Assembly (NCBI RefSeq): GCF_042242105.1
Contig: NC_092016.1
Span: 2,352,501-2,416,500, forward strand
DNA from: Pempheris klunzingeri
Taxonomy: Eukaryota; Chordata; Actinopteri; Acropomatiformes; Pempheridae
DNA length: 64,000 nt
Direction of reading: 5' to 3'
Shown: in pieces, positions 21,501 through 34,560 of the stretch
Numbering within the stretch: the first letter of the stretch is position 1
Layout: each line of letters opens with the position of its first letter
Notes under the pieces: generated by a model
Told to the model about the DNA's origin: nothing
Databases searched by the model: none
Seen by the model: the letters and a program-made list of their open reading frames with translations, nothing else
Program-made: the position numbers and the translations under genes

Positions 21501-24500
21501 GCATGTCAGTAAATGTAGTAACACGTTAAATTAGTTCAGTTCAAACACTTTTTAAACGCTTGTGATTCCATTTTAATATAAAAACTGTGTGAAGACAGAA
21601 TAAGGAAACAGAATCAAGCAGCTCATTCTACGATCTTTTATTATTATTAGTAGTATTATTGTGAAGAATTTAAAGGGAAATCTATAGAGCTTTTCAAAAT
21701 AAATGTATCGTGATCTTAATTAAACCCTGTTTAAAGCCTCTATTATTCCACATGCTGCTGGTAGATGATGTGATAGGAGTCATTTGGTTCATGAAGTCTC
21801 CACAGACTCATTTCAAGATAAACATTTGGGACCAATAACAAAGTCAAATATGAGATAAATTGCATTGCATAAGTATGTCAGAAGTCAATGCACTGCCTCG
21901 TTGATAAGGACATGCTGGTCTGTGGAAGGATAGTGCAGCTCTCTGGTAGGCAGCATGTCGTGTGTGAGGGCGTTAAGAAGACGCATACATATAGAAAACA
22001 TCACCATCGTTTATCACAGGCATAAAAACAGGAAGCAGGACTTCTTTCTGAAATAAAACTCCTTTAAAGGTTCATTTTCAGGTTCATACTTGTTATTGTA
22101 ATGTTCAAAAAGCACATCATGCTCCTCATACTGAGCAAACTGCACATTGCTCTCCCCTCAGGCTGACTCCCACATCAGCTCTGCCGTCTCCAGGGGGGGA
22201 AACACGTTAGCTGAGCAACACACTAATGCTGGAGAAGCTCTTATAATCAATAGATCCCTGCGATCATCTTTAACACATGTTTACTGAAAGAGTTTGTAGA
22301 CACACCAGGGACACATATTCAAGTTAAAAAGCCAGTTATCAGTTAATAATTTCCCTGAAATGTATAAATAAACGAAAGGTTCAGTGGTTTTATCTTCGTA
22401 AACATCAGGAGTTTAGTTTTCTCAACTCAACTTTGACTCTTCAGTGACTGGATGTGACATGTAGTTTGTCCAGCAGGGGTCCTCAGACACCAACACGCTG
22501 TATCCAGGTACTTTACCAGTGGAGGCAGCACATGTCACAGAGGAGATGTAGTATTTATTATGGGATCATTGTCGTTGTGGCCTGAGACTCATGACTGTAT
22601 CGTAACTCACCTTATTGACGTCCTGAAGGTAGAGCCAGGCGTTGAATGGTCTGATGCTCAGGTCCAGGTCCATCAGCTTGAGGTCTGCTACCCCCGCGCT
22701 GATGTTTCTCTCGTCAGAATCGATACCAAAGGCGGCGAAAAGCAGGCTGTACTCGTCCAGTATGGACAGGTCCATGGGGATGGAGAAGCGCTCGTCGAAG
22801 ATGACGGTGAACGCATTCGTCTGAACCTGAGAGAGGCAGAAGTTTTTACCGTTAGTCCTTTTAATTTAATGATTTGAGAGGCATCAACGGACACAGAGGC
22901 AATAAAAACACCTGCACAAAAGGTGTTACTGACAATGATTGTAAGATAATGAACACAAAATCAAGGATGTGAGTTTACAGGAAAAGATGTAGAGCAGGTT
23001 TAAACATCTGTTAGTCTCCTCTCCCTCTCCCTCTCCCTCTCCCTCTCTCTGACTCACTCCACTTCACAACCAAACACTTTCTCTTTATTAAATGATAACT
23101 CACCCAACTGTGAAACACCTCACAGGCAGAATGGATCCTTTTTCATCCACTGTTTTCTCACTCTTTGTTACCGTACAATCATTTATTTTCTGAAGGCATC
23201 ACAGACTGTGCGGGGGCGAAGCAGTTATGCTGATTTTCTTTTTAAAAACTTTGTCAAACTGGAGAGAGAGAGAGATTTGGAGGTGTACAGGCTGGAGAAT
23301 CAAATAGTGCTAATAGAAGAAGTTCTTTCAATCACAGAACTAATAAATTTTTTTTTTAAAAAGGAGGAGGACCTTCATCTGCAACTAAAACAATATGCAA
23401 CAGTTAATACACCCCAAAATAAAACAGTTTAGCACTTATCCTTTAGCAGCATCTGGACATGCAGATAGTTAGAGTGAAGATATCAGCCTGCTCCTGCCCC
23501 AAAACAGCAGAGAAGAACTTTACTCTTGAGTAAAGAAACAGTGCCCATAAAACTCCTGCAGTGTGTGCTGTGGATTACACATGCTAGTGAGGACATCGTC
23601 TCTCAAAAGACGTGAATTTTTAAGATTTTAGATAAAAACAGTACAGTACAAGGCAATGAAATGCAGTTTGGCCTCTAACCAGAAGTGCAATTAGTAGCAA
23701 GTGCAAAAATATATAAAGAGTATGTACAGAAGATACAGAGTCATTAGTGTGCTAGTAGACATAATATATGGTTATATGGATGAATGAATAAATATAGACA
23801 TGATTGTGTGTAATTGTGTGTGTGTGTGTGTTACCACGGCACAACAAACTAAACTCTATTTACCTTCGTTGTATTAAGGTAGAGCCAGAATATAAACATA
23901 TAAAGAGGGCGAATGAAACCACAATGATCTGAGTAACCTGTGACAAAACAGGTTTTGTAATTCTCCTGCGAGCCCGTCAAAATAAAACTGCACTCAACTC
24001 AAAACCAGAGCAAAGACAAACCAAACCAAACATGAACGTCATTTAGTAGATTGAGAGCGGAAGGTCAAAGCGGACTAGTTTTACAGGTGTCATCCTCAGA
24101 AAACACCAAGCGAAACCATCTGCACAACACAAAAACAACTTCTTTCGTGTGTTTTCCATCCACCAGCACCAAAACCAAGTGGATTCATCTTACTAGTCAC
24201 TTTCTATTTTCTTTTCTTGGCAGCAGAAGCAGGTGTAACGGTGAAAAAGCAACAGTCTGGAGGCAGTTTGGCCCGGCCAGCCGAGCACACACACCGTAAC
24301 CACTTCAGATCAGAGAGAGAGGCTCGGCTGTCTAGTGCACATCACAGGCCTCCACATGCCACAGCGAGGGTCTACAAAGCAGTCGGAAGTTACCAGGCAA
24401 CTAGTGAATGTGCGAGAGGAGAGCGGCTTTATTAATAGCTCGTTTTCACACCAATGTTTGTTCTTGAGACGTGAATATTTCTGCTAAATATAACTGAAAT

Positions 24501-24917
24501 AAGCACACAGTAAAATAATAAAAGCTGTGCTGTGCTGTGCTGTGCAAGGTCAGCAGGATCTGTTTTTGATGAATCGCACAGCAACAACTCCCCGTGCAAT
24601 GAAAAATTGTGAATTCGGAGCACAGGATCTGCAAATCAGTCTCTGCGAGGCCGACCTTGGATTGTGACTCATATGGAAAAAAAGCTTGAATGACAACATA
24701 ATCATACGTGCAACACCTCCAGAATCCAGAAAAGGCCCCACTGCTGCTGCTGCTGTGTAAATATGCACATGAAGACATAAAGCATCCTGAGCACGCAGTA
24801 TCTCTCTGCCAGCCCTGCACAGTGTGTGACTGTCTGTCTGCACCGGCTTATCGCTCGGAGGAGAACAATGGCGATGTGTGTGGTGAAAATGAGGCAATAA
24901 AGGCTCTGAGACAGTAG

Positions 24918-24956
<39 letters not shown>

Positions 24957-27900
24957 TTCACAGGCAAAACAAAAGCAAGGAGCAATGACAGGAAATTAAT
25001 GTGAAGGAGGGGGAAAAGAGAGATGAGGGGAAAATGGGATGAGGGGGAGTGATAGACGGGTGATGGGCGAAACAGAACCAGCGAAGAAATGCTGGAGAAG
25101 AGAAAAAGAAAGAGAGAGCACAGGAGAAGAGAGAGAGAGGGAAGCTGTCTTGACCATTAGGGCGAGTGGAGCTGATGTCAGCGTTTCCTTCGGCCGACAT
25201 TAAAGAAGGGAGCCGCTAAAGCTGCTGCATCAGAGGCTGCTTCCATTAATACCACAGCCAGCCTGGACGCATTAATACAGCTAAACAACATGCTCATGTA
25301 AGGGAAGCCCTGATGAGCCCCCCCCCCACACACACCCTCAGCGCCAGGCAGAACAAACTGTACCAAGCCACAGTCACACAGTGGGTGGGTGGGTGGGTGA
25401 GGGGGGGGGGGGGCACGATGCCGCTGACTCACAGCCAGGCAGGAATTCATGAGTTTTCTGGCAAAGCCTCAGTGAGAGCAGAAGGCGAGCGGCAGGTGTA
25501 GCGGAAGGAGCAGAGTGTCCACGTCAGATTCAAGCTAACAATCATGACACGGCACATTTCTGTGGAAAACACGCACGACAATGGTTTCTATAAGGTTTTC
25601 TTCTGTGTATATTATGTTGATTTCATTTTCTATTTCTTTAACTGTGTGCTTTTGTCTGTCCCCCTCGAGCTGCTGCAACAGCAAACGTCCCCCATTGAGG
25701 GATCAATAAACGTTATCTTATCTTATCTTACAAAAAGAAACAGAAGTCTGATTTTAGTCTCATATTTTTTAGACCATGAGGCAGTAACATCTAAAATAAA
25801 TTGACTTAGTGAGTTACTTTTTACTCAAAGATAAAGAAAATACAAATAATTCGAATTTTAAAAGAGAAAAACTTAACAGCTGAAATTAAAAGAGCAAAAA
25901 ATACAGATATAAAGAATCACATTTTCTTTATTTCTCCTTTTCTGGTTAAGCTATAAGCTTCCATCCATACATAAATCCTACATCATAATATACTGAGTTT
26001 CATATTGTGATATAAATCATGATTTAGTGCATTTTTCTGGGATATATCATCAGACAGAGTTGTCTGTTATTGACTAACGTGAGAGAGAAAAAATCTATGT
26101 CCTGCATCACATGGCTTTTGCTCATTGATCTGCAGAACTGTCTCCAAGGCCTTTTTAAAGCCAGAGGTACCAACAGGATAGCGGCTGAAATCTAATCTCC
26201 ACTCACCTTTATTTATACTGCGCAATAATTTAATCTGGAACGGAAACAGAATCAGTTCTCGTTGTGTAAAAGCTTAACATCGTCATCATTATAGGCAGAA
26301 ATCACAGGTTACAGGTTGAATGTCAAACTGAGTGAACTGACAGTCGATCACATCGCCCTCCTGACTACATCCAGCTCCCCGGGGGGGGGGGGTTTCCCAC
26401 TCAAGCAAATGAAATGGGCTCTTCCATCTCGCCCCCCTCCCCCCCCCCGGTGGGACGTACCACTGTGTCTGTCTACAGTTCAAATCTTCGACACAGTTAA
26501 CGCGAGCCAAAGCTGCCCCCTGAGCGAGAGAGTGTCAGGAGCCTTTTTCATCTTCAGTTCAGTCCTCACGGCTTCGCTGCTAATTAACCATCTGAGAAGC
26601 TTTTTTTTTTTTTCTTCTGCAGTCCTGACTTTGTGCTCCATCAGTGCTCCAGTGGCAGTTGTGCTCTCTAATGAGGAACAGCCTCGTCTTTAGCGATCAT
26701 ACGTTTGAAACACTTTCACTTTACTTATAACATCAACGTGTGAGTGAATCCACGTCTGCACATGCACTCACACTGAACACGCACTACAGCGGTTTTCTAT
26801 TGCTGTGAATTCAAAGCCGCTGACTTCTGTACTGTTAGCGTGACGAAACAATCACTTTGCTCTTGTGATGGGGACGACGGGAGTGTTTGAGCCCGTCCAC
26901 CAGGAGCTCCTGACTGAAGTATCTCATCTGAATATCTGAACCAAATTTCATGACATCTGTCATGAAAGTCTTCTTCTTCGCTGCCTTTTTCCAGGTGCAT
27001 CGCTGTGTTTCTTTGCGCGTTACCACCACCTGTAGACTGTTGAAAGACTCCACAGGCTCCCTTTATTAGGTACTGACTAATTCCCTAAACTCTGCATAAG
27101 TAGCCTCTGACTCTGACCCCTCTGACACAGCTCTGTGCACGCGGAATGAGACTGAAGAAAGCTCAAGAAAAAAGGGAGGAAGTCCTACTTTTACAATCTC
27201 CAAGGTCGACTTTCATGTTGAAGATCACATCTTATCATATCATACTCGTACGAGCTCCTAAAGGACAAGAACACGGCGGCTTCCTTACCCTTGTGACTCC
27301 CACACTGAGCTCCTCCGGCCCCAGGGAGACTCTGATGAAGCAGCCGGGGAAGTCTCCCTCCTCCCTCTCCAGCAGGTCCTTGCCCTGGTGCAGAGTGATG
27401 TGGAGCATGCCCGTCCCCTGGCCCGGCTGCCTGGACGGCTCAAACTCCAGCGTCACCTCCAGCTGGCCGACCGTGTAGTCGTGGCCGAAGTTGTTGGCGA
27501 TGGAGGAGATGGAGCTGAGCGAGTCGGTGGAGATGGAGCGGTTGAGCTGGGCCATGCCGGTCGGGTCCAGCTCCCTGCTCATCAGCTCCAGGTGGCCCAG
27601 GTCCCTGAAGCCATCCGGGGTGTCGCCGAGGGCCAGGCTGGGTTTGCGGCTGGAAGTGGTGGAAGTCCGCCGGTGGTTGTTGGCAGCCACTCGCTTCAGG
27701 GAGGAGACAAGGAAGAGATCAAGAACATTTTAAAGGCACTGAGATGGAAAAATAAGAATCTCCCTGTGACTTTGTGTAGATTTATTGATGACAGTGTAAA
27801 ACACCGGTCCCCAAGGTTTTTAAAAAGACTTTACTCAAACATTTAACAATTGCACAGAGTATAGTCTATACAGTTTTACTTTAAGCAGCTCCACCTCTGT

Positions 27901-29524
27901 ATATTGTATATTACATACTGTCCATATGCTGAATATTGTGCCTTAGATAAGCCAAAGTTTTCCAAAAGGCAGGAAATATGGCATGCATATGTATATTCTT
28001 CCCTTAAAACATTTATATCAACTTCAATCTATATATTTTTTTCATTTTTATTGATATAACATCTTTTCTAGTGTGTATGTTGAATACTGTCCTGTTTCTA
28101 ACAACATCTCAATGACTGAAGTTTGCAACTACGGCAAGTTTAGTGGCACATAGTTTCTAATCTAATCCTCCAGACGTTACAGAACAACGTTAATCTCTTA
28201 AGTGAAATATTCTCTTTCTTTTATCTCTGTTTTTGGTCTCCACCAACTCCTCAATGAAATATCTGACTCTTTTTGGAACTTTTTTTGCTAAAATCAGCTG
28301 CAAACAATGAGCTGAAACTCACGGTGAAGCTTGTTAAAGCCGAGGGGAGCTGATAATTCAGTGTAGGTTCATCTCTATGAACCCTTCGCTCACAAAAATG
28401 TACAAAAAAAACTTAGACCCAAATTGTAATGAACCAGAATCGTCTTTTAAGGCAGATATAGTCGATCATGTGCCACTGAGGCCCAAAAGGGTTGAACTGG
28501 AACCTGACCAGTGAATTTATAAAACAAACCTGCAGCTTCTTCTTTGAAATCATCTGCTGCAGACGTCAACTGGAACGAAAACCTGCAAACTCTTGACCAT
28601 GATTTTCATTTCTGAGGAGCAAGAAATGAGAAAGTACCTTTTGTCTGACTTCAGAGAAGGAGGTTCCATATTTTTCTTGCAGATATCGATAGTCGAAGTT
28701 GGGGAAAGGGGATGGCGCCGGGAAGGTCCCAGATTTCCACAGCTTCCAGATGTTGAGCCCGGCGACACCGAGCAGCACGAAGAAGCCCACCAGGTAGATC
28801 CCCACCTCCCAGCCGGGTGGGTTACGCACCACTGAAGCACACACGGCACAACTGCTGAAAGCAACTGTAGCATTTCATCAGTGGCATCATCATAAAGTTG
28901 GGCCTCATAACCGTCTATATTTTATATTCTAAGGGGGAGTTTGATCACTGCTGGAGGTGCACAGTTAAGACCAGTAGGAGTTTTAACAAGCTCTCGTTCA
29001 GTGAGCACAGTCAGCCTGTGTTTAAAGCCTTGTCACTTAGCGCTGAGCGTGGAGACGACTGTGGGAGACCGGCACGCATAAAGTTTCATGTGAATCAGAT
29101 AACAGTTTGGGACAAACTCGAAACGCCGCTCAGAAGCATCTCATGTTGCATTTCAGAGAGGGATTATGAGCCTGTGCCGGCTTTCCCAAGATGAATTGCA
29201 TCTGTGGGAGGACTTTGACAGCTTTATCTCCACTTCTTAACACAAGAGATAAGCCAATTATAGGGCAAGTTAAAGTGTTTGGTAACATCGGCAGCCTTCT
29301 GCAGCAGACGAGGCCGTAGGTGTTGTAAACCTTGTGTATAAAAGTGCCAACGGCTGACAAAAAGACCGGAGAGCAGACACACAAAAAGCACACGGCTGAA
29401 TGAAAACCTCCAAACAGCCGTGCTCCCATTCATTTACAGCAGCTGTAAAGGACTATTCAAACATGGAGATCCACTCACCACTCAGATGGTAGCCTGATAT
29501 ATCCCCACTTTGAGCCGAGGACAT
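18542..29524 (-). CDS. syt12: Synaptotagmin-12
   Basis: Seven minus-strand coding exons: 29524-29479, 28831-28638, 27693-27289, 22826-22611, 21232-21112, 19993-19860, 18715-18542. GT/AG sites and phases join to 1,290 bp, 429 residues (human SYT12 is about 421). Order: short lumenal N-terminus, one membrane segment (about residues 22-44, before WKLWKSG), a linker with SPFPNFDYRYLQ and the Ser-rich SISTDSLSSISS, C2A (about 154-285), C2B (about 290-420), end SMWHPLRRI. SYT12 is a synaptic vesicle protein that does not bind calcium. Consistent with this, C2A has Glu, Gly and Gly where SYT1 has calcium-binding Asp172, Asp178 and Asp230, and C2B has Asn, Glu and Thr at three further sites. An acceptor at 29540 just before the ATG shows that a 5' non-coding exon lies further right. 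Confidence 0.95.
19735..19815 (+). repeat. Retroposon-like 3' tail in syt12 intron 6
   Basis: Contains TTGCCCATGTGGAGAAATAAAGTTTC, partly like the ends of fish non-LTR elements. It sits less than 50 bp from exon 6. Family unknown. Confidence 0.3.
20316..21022. mobile_element. Degenerate mariner/Tc1-like non-autonomous element in syt12 intron 5
   Basis: The left end CACTAAAGTTAGGGATATTC, followed by a CAGGTGAAAT block, is matched by the reverse complement of the right end (about 20975-21015), which reads CACTAAAAGTTAGGGATGTTC then TTCAGGTGAAAT. The roughly 700-bp interior has no intact transposase frame. TA bases flank both sides. Probably an old Tc1/mariner derivative; exact borders are uncertain by a few bases. 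Confidence 0.65.
22060..22215. repeat. Possible dispersed repeat fragment
   Basis: The block with TTCATTTTCAGGTTCATACTT and the following CATCATGCTCCTCATACTGA resembles a sequence I associate with dispersed fish repeats. It lies in syt12 intron 4. Recognition is from memory only, so confidence is low. Confidence 0.3.
24925..24953. repeat. (GA)n microsatellite in syt12 intron 3
   Basis: About 14 GA units, followed by a purine-rich stretch to 25145. Confidence 0.85.
25600..25735 (+). repeat. LINE-like 3' tail, copy 2
   Basis: Shares TTTTCTATTTCT, AACTGTGTGCTTTTGTCTGT and TTGAGGGATCAATAAACG with 15790-15930 and ends in a (TTATC)n tail. The two copies define one retroposon family on the same strand, in syt12 intron 3 here. 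Confidence 0.6.
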
Positions 29525-32500
29525 GGTGCTGCAGCCAGCCTGGAAAAAAAAGCATCCAAACAATCTGCTCAAGAGGCTTTTTTATGTCAGAGTCCATAAC
29601 AGAGTGTGGTGCTGTGCTTTGTGCCACTTATAGCTCTTATAGCTACACAAAGTATCATCTAGAATAATGTGTGGCTCATTTTACTCTATAGTATCTGTAG
29701 TATTTTGTTTTAATGACTAATTAAACTACATTTTTATACATGAATCAGAGCAAACATGGCTGAATTAACATGCAGCCATAGCAAAGGATGTCAGAGCTCA
29801 TTTCAACAGAGAGCCAACAGGTTTTAATATCTACTACTACTACTACTAATAATAATAATTCTATTTGTGTAGATCTTTTCAAGATTGGGGCACAATGTAC
29901 CTTCTATCCACAGCGTATAAGAGAAGAATCACAAATAGAAAAGGAAAAACACATCGAAATACGAGCACACAGGTAGCACAAGTGAAAACTATTCAAACTG
30001 CTTTGCTGCACACCAGAGCTGTGTTATCCACACAAATAAAGACCGAGTTACAGGAGAGAATAAAAATGTGGTTTAAAAGCAGAAATAGTGTCAGAGGATC
30101 GCAGCAACGGTCCGATCACCCTTCGACCTGAACCTGGTGGCAATCCATCTCTAAAATCTCAATGAACAATAATACAGTATGTTGTGTTCCAGACCCAGTT
30201 TGTTGTCTGGTAACGAGCCTCTCGGGGGCCATCTTCTCCCTTTTCACCGACACCTGACTGCTGACTTCTTTTAACATGAGCAGCTCGATCATTTAATCAG
30301 TTCTCCAGCCTTCTTTACATTACGAGAACTCACTGGGCAGGAACACTTAACGGTTCTGTTCGGTTTACAGTAAGACGTCAATTCGGGTTTTATGGTTCTA
30401 AGTTAAAAATAGCAGCAGGGAGACAAAAGAGAGCAACATCTTACTGCACCCCTCTCTTCCTACGCAAAGATGGGTACTGGTGTGTGACTCATTCCTCCCC
30501 TCAACCTCCCCTCCTCCTCCTCCTCCCCCGCTTGTTGGAATCTCCCCATATCTCAACGGCTCGGGGGAAACGGGAGCATTACACTAATGATATAGAAAAA
30601 GGCTGGAGGGGGGGAGGGAGGTGTGTTGACTCAATTCTGCTGAGGGCTTTGCAGACCACATCCATGCCGGCCAATTAAAGCGGCTGACGCAGTGCAGGGC
30701 CCGCTGACAGCTGCTGATGTGCCATTAGCAAAGCGTGGGGAATCTCTGGCAGAGGGGGGAAGCACTGAGCACCACCACCACCCTCCTCCCCCCAACTCGG
30801 TCCCCGCATCGCTCACATCAGCTCAGCTTAAGGTAACATACGAGTGCAGAGGAGGTCCAGAGGAAGGAGGGAGAGGAGAACAAGGCAGAGAGAGACAAAG
30901 AGAGAGAGATCCAGATAATGCTGCCTCCGTGGGCTCACAGCAACAACAACTATGAAGTTCAACTTAGCTGATGTAGAATGACGTTTGATAACATGTGTTC
31001 ATTTGAGTTTGGCGCCACTTTATTGGAGGAATCACCTTTACCTTCTAATACAGTGATTCCTAATTTAACTCTGCCTATTATTGGTGGTAGTTTTCCTCCT
31101 CTGAATGCAGAAACACCCCCCTGGTGTACAAGAACCTGATTGAGAATCATAAAAAACAGAAAATTAGAAAATCAAATCTTGAAACGATGCAAGTTTTGAC
31201 CACGAGATAAAATCACAAAGGCAGAATCTGATGTCTGCTCTATGACACAACCACCAATGCAAAAAGTGGCTTCTTTCTGTATAAAGTGAAGTGTTTCTGC
31301 CAGTTTAAGGGTTCGAGTTATATTTCTGCAGATCCCCCCCCAGTTATGGGTTCCTGCATGTTAGATAAGCTGATCGGTTGATCCAACTGTCTGTCTGGAT
31401 GCAGGCTTGAAATGGAAAATGCAAATGACACCTGTGCATATTGGCTCATGAGCAGGCTGCAGAGGAGAACCCTGCGAGCTGCCGTCGCCAGAGAGGAATA
31501 TAAACAAGCTTGTGGCGTTTGCTGCTTGTTATCTCCTCTCTTGCCCGTTTTCCCCGTCATCCACCATCCACCACACGATGTGTCTCACGCAGCATGATGA
31601 GGAAAAAGGTTGGAAAATAGTTTGTGTAATCAAGTAATTTTTCCCCACATCTTCTCCAACTGCAATACTGAAACAAAAAGTGGAGGAAGTCGTGAGCTGA
31701 CGTGAGACCTAAAGCGTGATGTCTTCTGTCCGTCACATCAACCAGTCATCAGATGTGTCAGTGATTTCTACCACAGCCATTTCCTCCTTTAGATGTGAGA
31801 CTTTCCTCGGGCTCATTAACACACCGCTGTGAAGGGAAAGGTGAACATTTGCATAAAAGCTCTTCCACTGATGTGTCATCTTCATGCCCACATGATCTGG
31901 ACTCCCTCGCTTCTTTAGATTCCTCTGACCGCTGCTGCTGCTGCTGCAGGGGTTCTGTGTGTGATGACGTTCCCCGTGCAGCCTAAAAAGGGCCGTCTCC
32001 TTCCACTGCACACAGACAGTGGGTTCACTTTTTAATTACCAAGATGTGCACGAAATGAAAATCTTGTCAATACGTCAGCTCAGTGGTGCGCGCTCAGTGG
32101 CATGTGAATAATGTGATGGAAGAGAGCTTGTGAGATTTGAGAGATATGTTTTTCCAGAACGGTAATGAGGCTGTCGAAGAAAAGTCAACACAAGGGAGAA
32201 GTGGGAGTTAACCGTCCTGCATGCTCGTCCACGCTGACGGGACACACTTTTCTCTCCTGCAGTGTCAGGTCAGTGTCTCACAACAGTTGGCTCTGGGTGC
32301 AAAACTTCCTGCAACACTTTCCTCCAGGCACCAAGGAATTAGTCCTGACTGTGTGTGTGTGTGTGTGTGAGTCAGATGGATCATCAAGTCTGCATCAGAT
32401 CTACTCCATCAACAGCCTTTCACAGATAACACTATCACAGCCATTTAATACCAGCATCAACTCTCTGACTGCTGTATAATTACTTCAGGCACAAAACCTT

Positions 32501-33829
32501 TTCACTCATCTGAGATTCATTAAACATGAGTAAAGATTCCTGATCTAAACATCTCAGTAGAGATAACTTTCATAAAGAACAGAGCTCCACTCAGTTATTA
32601 TTCACAGAAGAAAAAAACCCTCTCTCCATTTACTGTCAGTTTATAGTTGCATCTCATCTTATGACATCTGCAGCTGAGTCACAGACGCTTCCCTTTCAAG
32701 ACAAGTCACACCACCTAAATATACCAATTCCTCTTCCAACACAGACAACCTATGATGGGTTTGGATTTGGTGATTTCAGACTGGTTCTTTTAACTTCAGA
32801 ATCGAAAATGGCTGCTAATCCCTTGTGCCATGTCACACTGATTTCTATCAACGGCTAAAAATCTTTTTGTCCAGTGATAATATAATATATAACAGACACA
32901 GTAATAGTGTTTGCATGATAATATTATAGCTCTAAGTGTGACAGAGTGGTCTGGGTCTGTATCCAAGAGTGAAAATCCTCTGTGTTTCTTTGGTTTCTCT
33001 GTGGTCACCATGAAAAACCAGCGGGAGGAAGCAGACAGTGCCAGCGGCCTCCTCTCCGCCTCCATGTGGACCCGGAGCGGCTCAGACACCAGCAGCAGAT
33101 TCTCCACACTGGATGTGAATATAACAAAGCTGCTGGCAGACAGGAAGAGAGGAAAACAAGAAACCCCCTCTATTGGAGCTGCATGTTAAAACAGGTCTGA
33201 TCAATGGAAGCAGACACACTGATTTATATCCACACACACACACACACACACTGAGAGAAATAAAGGAGAAGAAGGTTCGTACAAGAAACAGGAATAACAA
33301 AATAAAGAGAAGTGATGGAGGAAAATAAAGAGGTGTGTATTGAAAAAGAGGGACCACAGGCCTGTCAGCTGTTCTCTCACTCTTTCTGTTCACTCTCCCA
33401 ACAACTGATCAATCAACTTTGCTTTTAATCTCGCCCAATGACTCATAATCAAATTAACTGCCTCGCTCGGCCAGATATAACACTGCACAGCAATCTGTGT
33501 GCAGGCAGCAAAGCAATTTGTCTCCCTCACTCACTCTCTCTCTCTCTCTGTCCTGCCTCCTCACATATCTGCCTGTTTCTGTGCCGGCTACACTCTGACT
33601 TTCTGGTTTAGACAGCTCATTTGGTGCATGCTTAAGTAAAAGTAGCATCACACAGGCTGGCGCCGGCTTTTTAATGTCAGCGGCGGCGCCAGCTGAGGCA
33701 GGAAGGACCTGCACGCTGCAGCCAATCAGCTCAATCACTCAGAGTTAAAGCAACAAAACCCTGAACTCAGACTTTTCCTCGGAAAGGCGCCTGCACCTGT
33801 AAAGGTGAAGTGAAACCACAAATGTGTAG

Positions 33830-34000
33830 GCTGAGCAGTGTTTGGAGGCAAATGCTAACGCCAGCATGCTAACATGAAACTACAGCTGAGGCTGATGGGA
33901 AAGTCATCGGCTCTGCAGGTGTTCAGGAGACGATGACGCTACAATAAAAGCTAAGGGGTCATCAAAGCTGTTAGAATTAATCCTGAGGGAATCACATACA
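33830..34000. repeat. Dispersed repeat fragment
   Basis: ATGCTAACGCCAGCATGCTAAC and AGGGGTCATCAAAGCTGTTA followed by TAATCCTGAGGGAATCAC resemble a sequence block repeated widely in fish genomes. A related block lies at 34380-34560. Assigned from memory. Confidence 0.4.
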
Positions 34001-34379
34001 TCACATTTAAAGGGGAACTTCGTATCATTTCATTTCAGCGTGAATAGTTTCTGCAGAGGAACAATATTTTTCCTCCATGTTGCCTTTTGTCAGCAGAAGT
34101 CCATCAAACTGTCGTTTTTCTGTCTGCCTGCTCCAAGAAAAGGATTTTAATATTGTAACGCTGCTATCAGACATTCAGGGAGTCTTATATGAGCCAAAAT
34201 ACAGTGCGAGTGAAGCACTGCACGGCCGCCGAGAACAAAATCTCTCTCTCTCCGATTCTCTCGTCATGTTGCACCAATTTAATAAAAACAAAAAGAACAC
34301 GCTGCGTCTTTCTGCTGACGGCTACATTTTATGACGAAGAGCTTCTTTTCAGCGGTGAAATACGTCCTTCATCACAGTC

Positions 34380-34560
34380 CATCCGATAATTGTTGGGACA
34401 TTTCACTGAAAAACAAAAAGGTCACCTTTATGGCAGCCAGGGGATCAACGAGGTCAAGAGGACTCATCCTCTGGAGACCATGAATTTCTGGCCGGTCCAT
34501 CCAATAATTGTTGAGATATTTGCGGTGAATAAACCGACAGCCTGACCTTCCTTTGAACTG
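34380..34560. repeat. Dispersed repeat fragment
   Basis: AGGGGATCAACGAGGTCAAG, CTCATCCTCTGGAGACCATG and CCATCCAATAATTGTTGAGA form a block related to 33940-34000. Two copies of CCATC(C)(A/G)ATAATTGTTG(A/G)GA occur inside it (about 34380 and 34497), so it may be internally duplicated. Confidence 0.45.
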
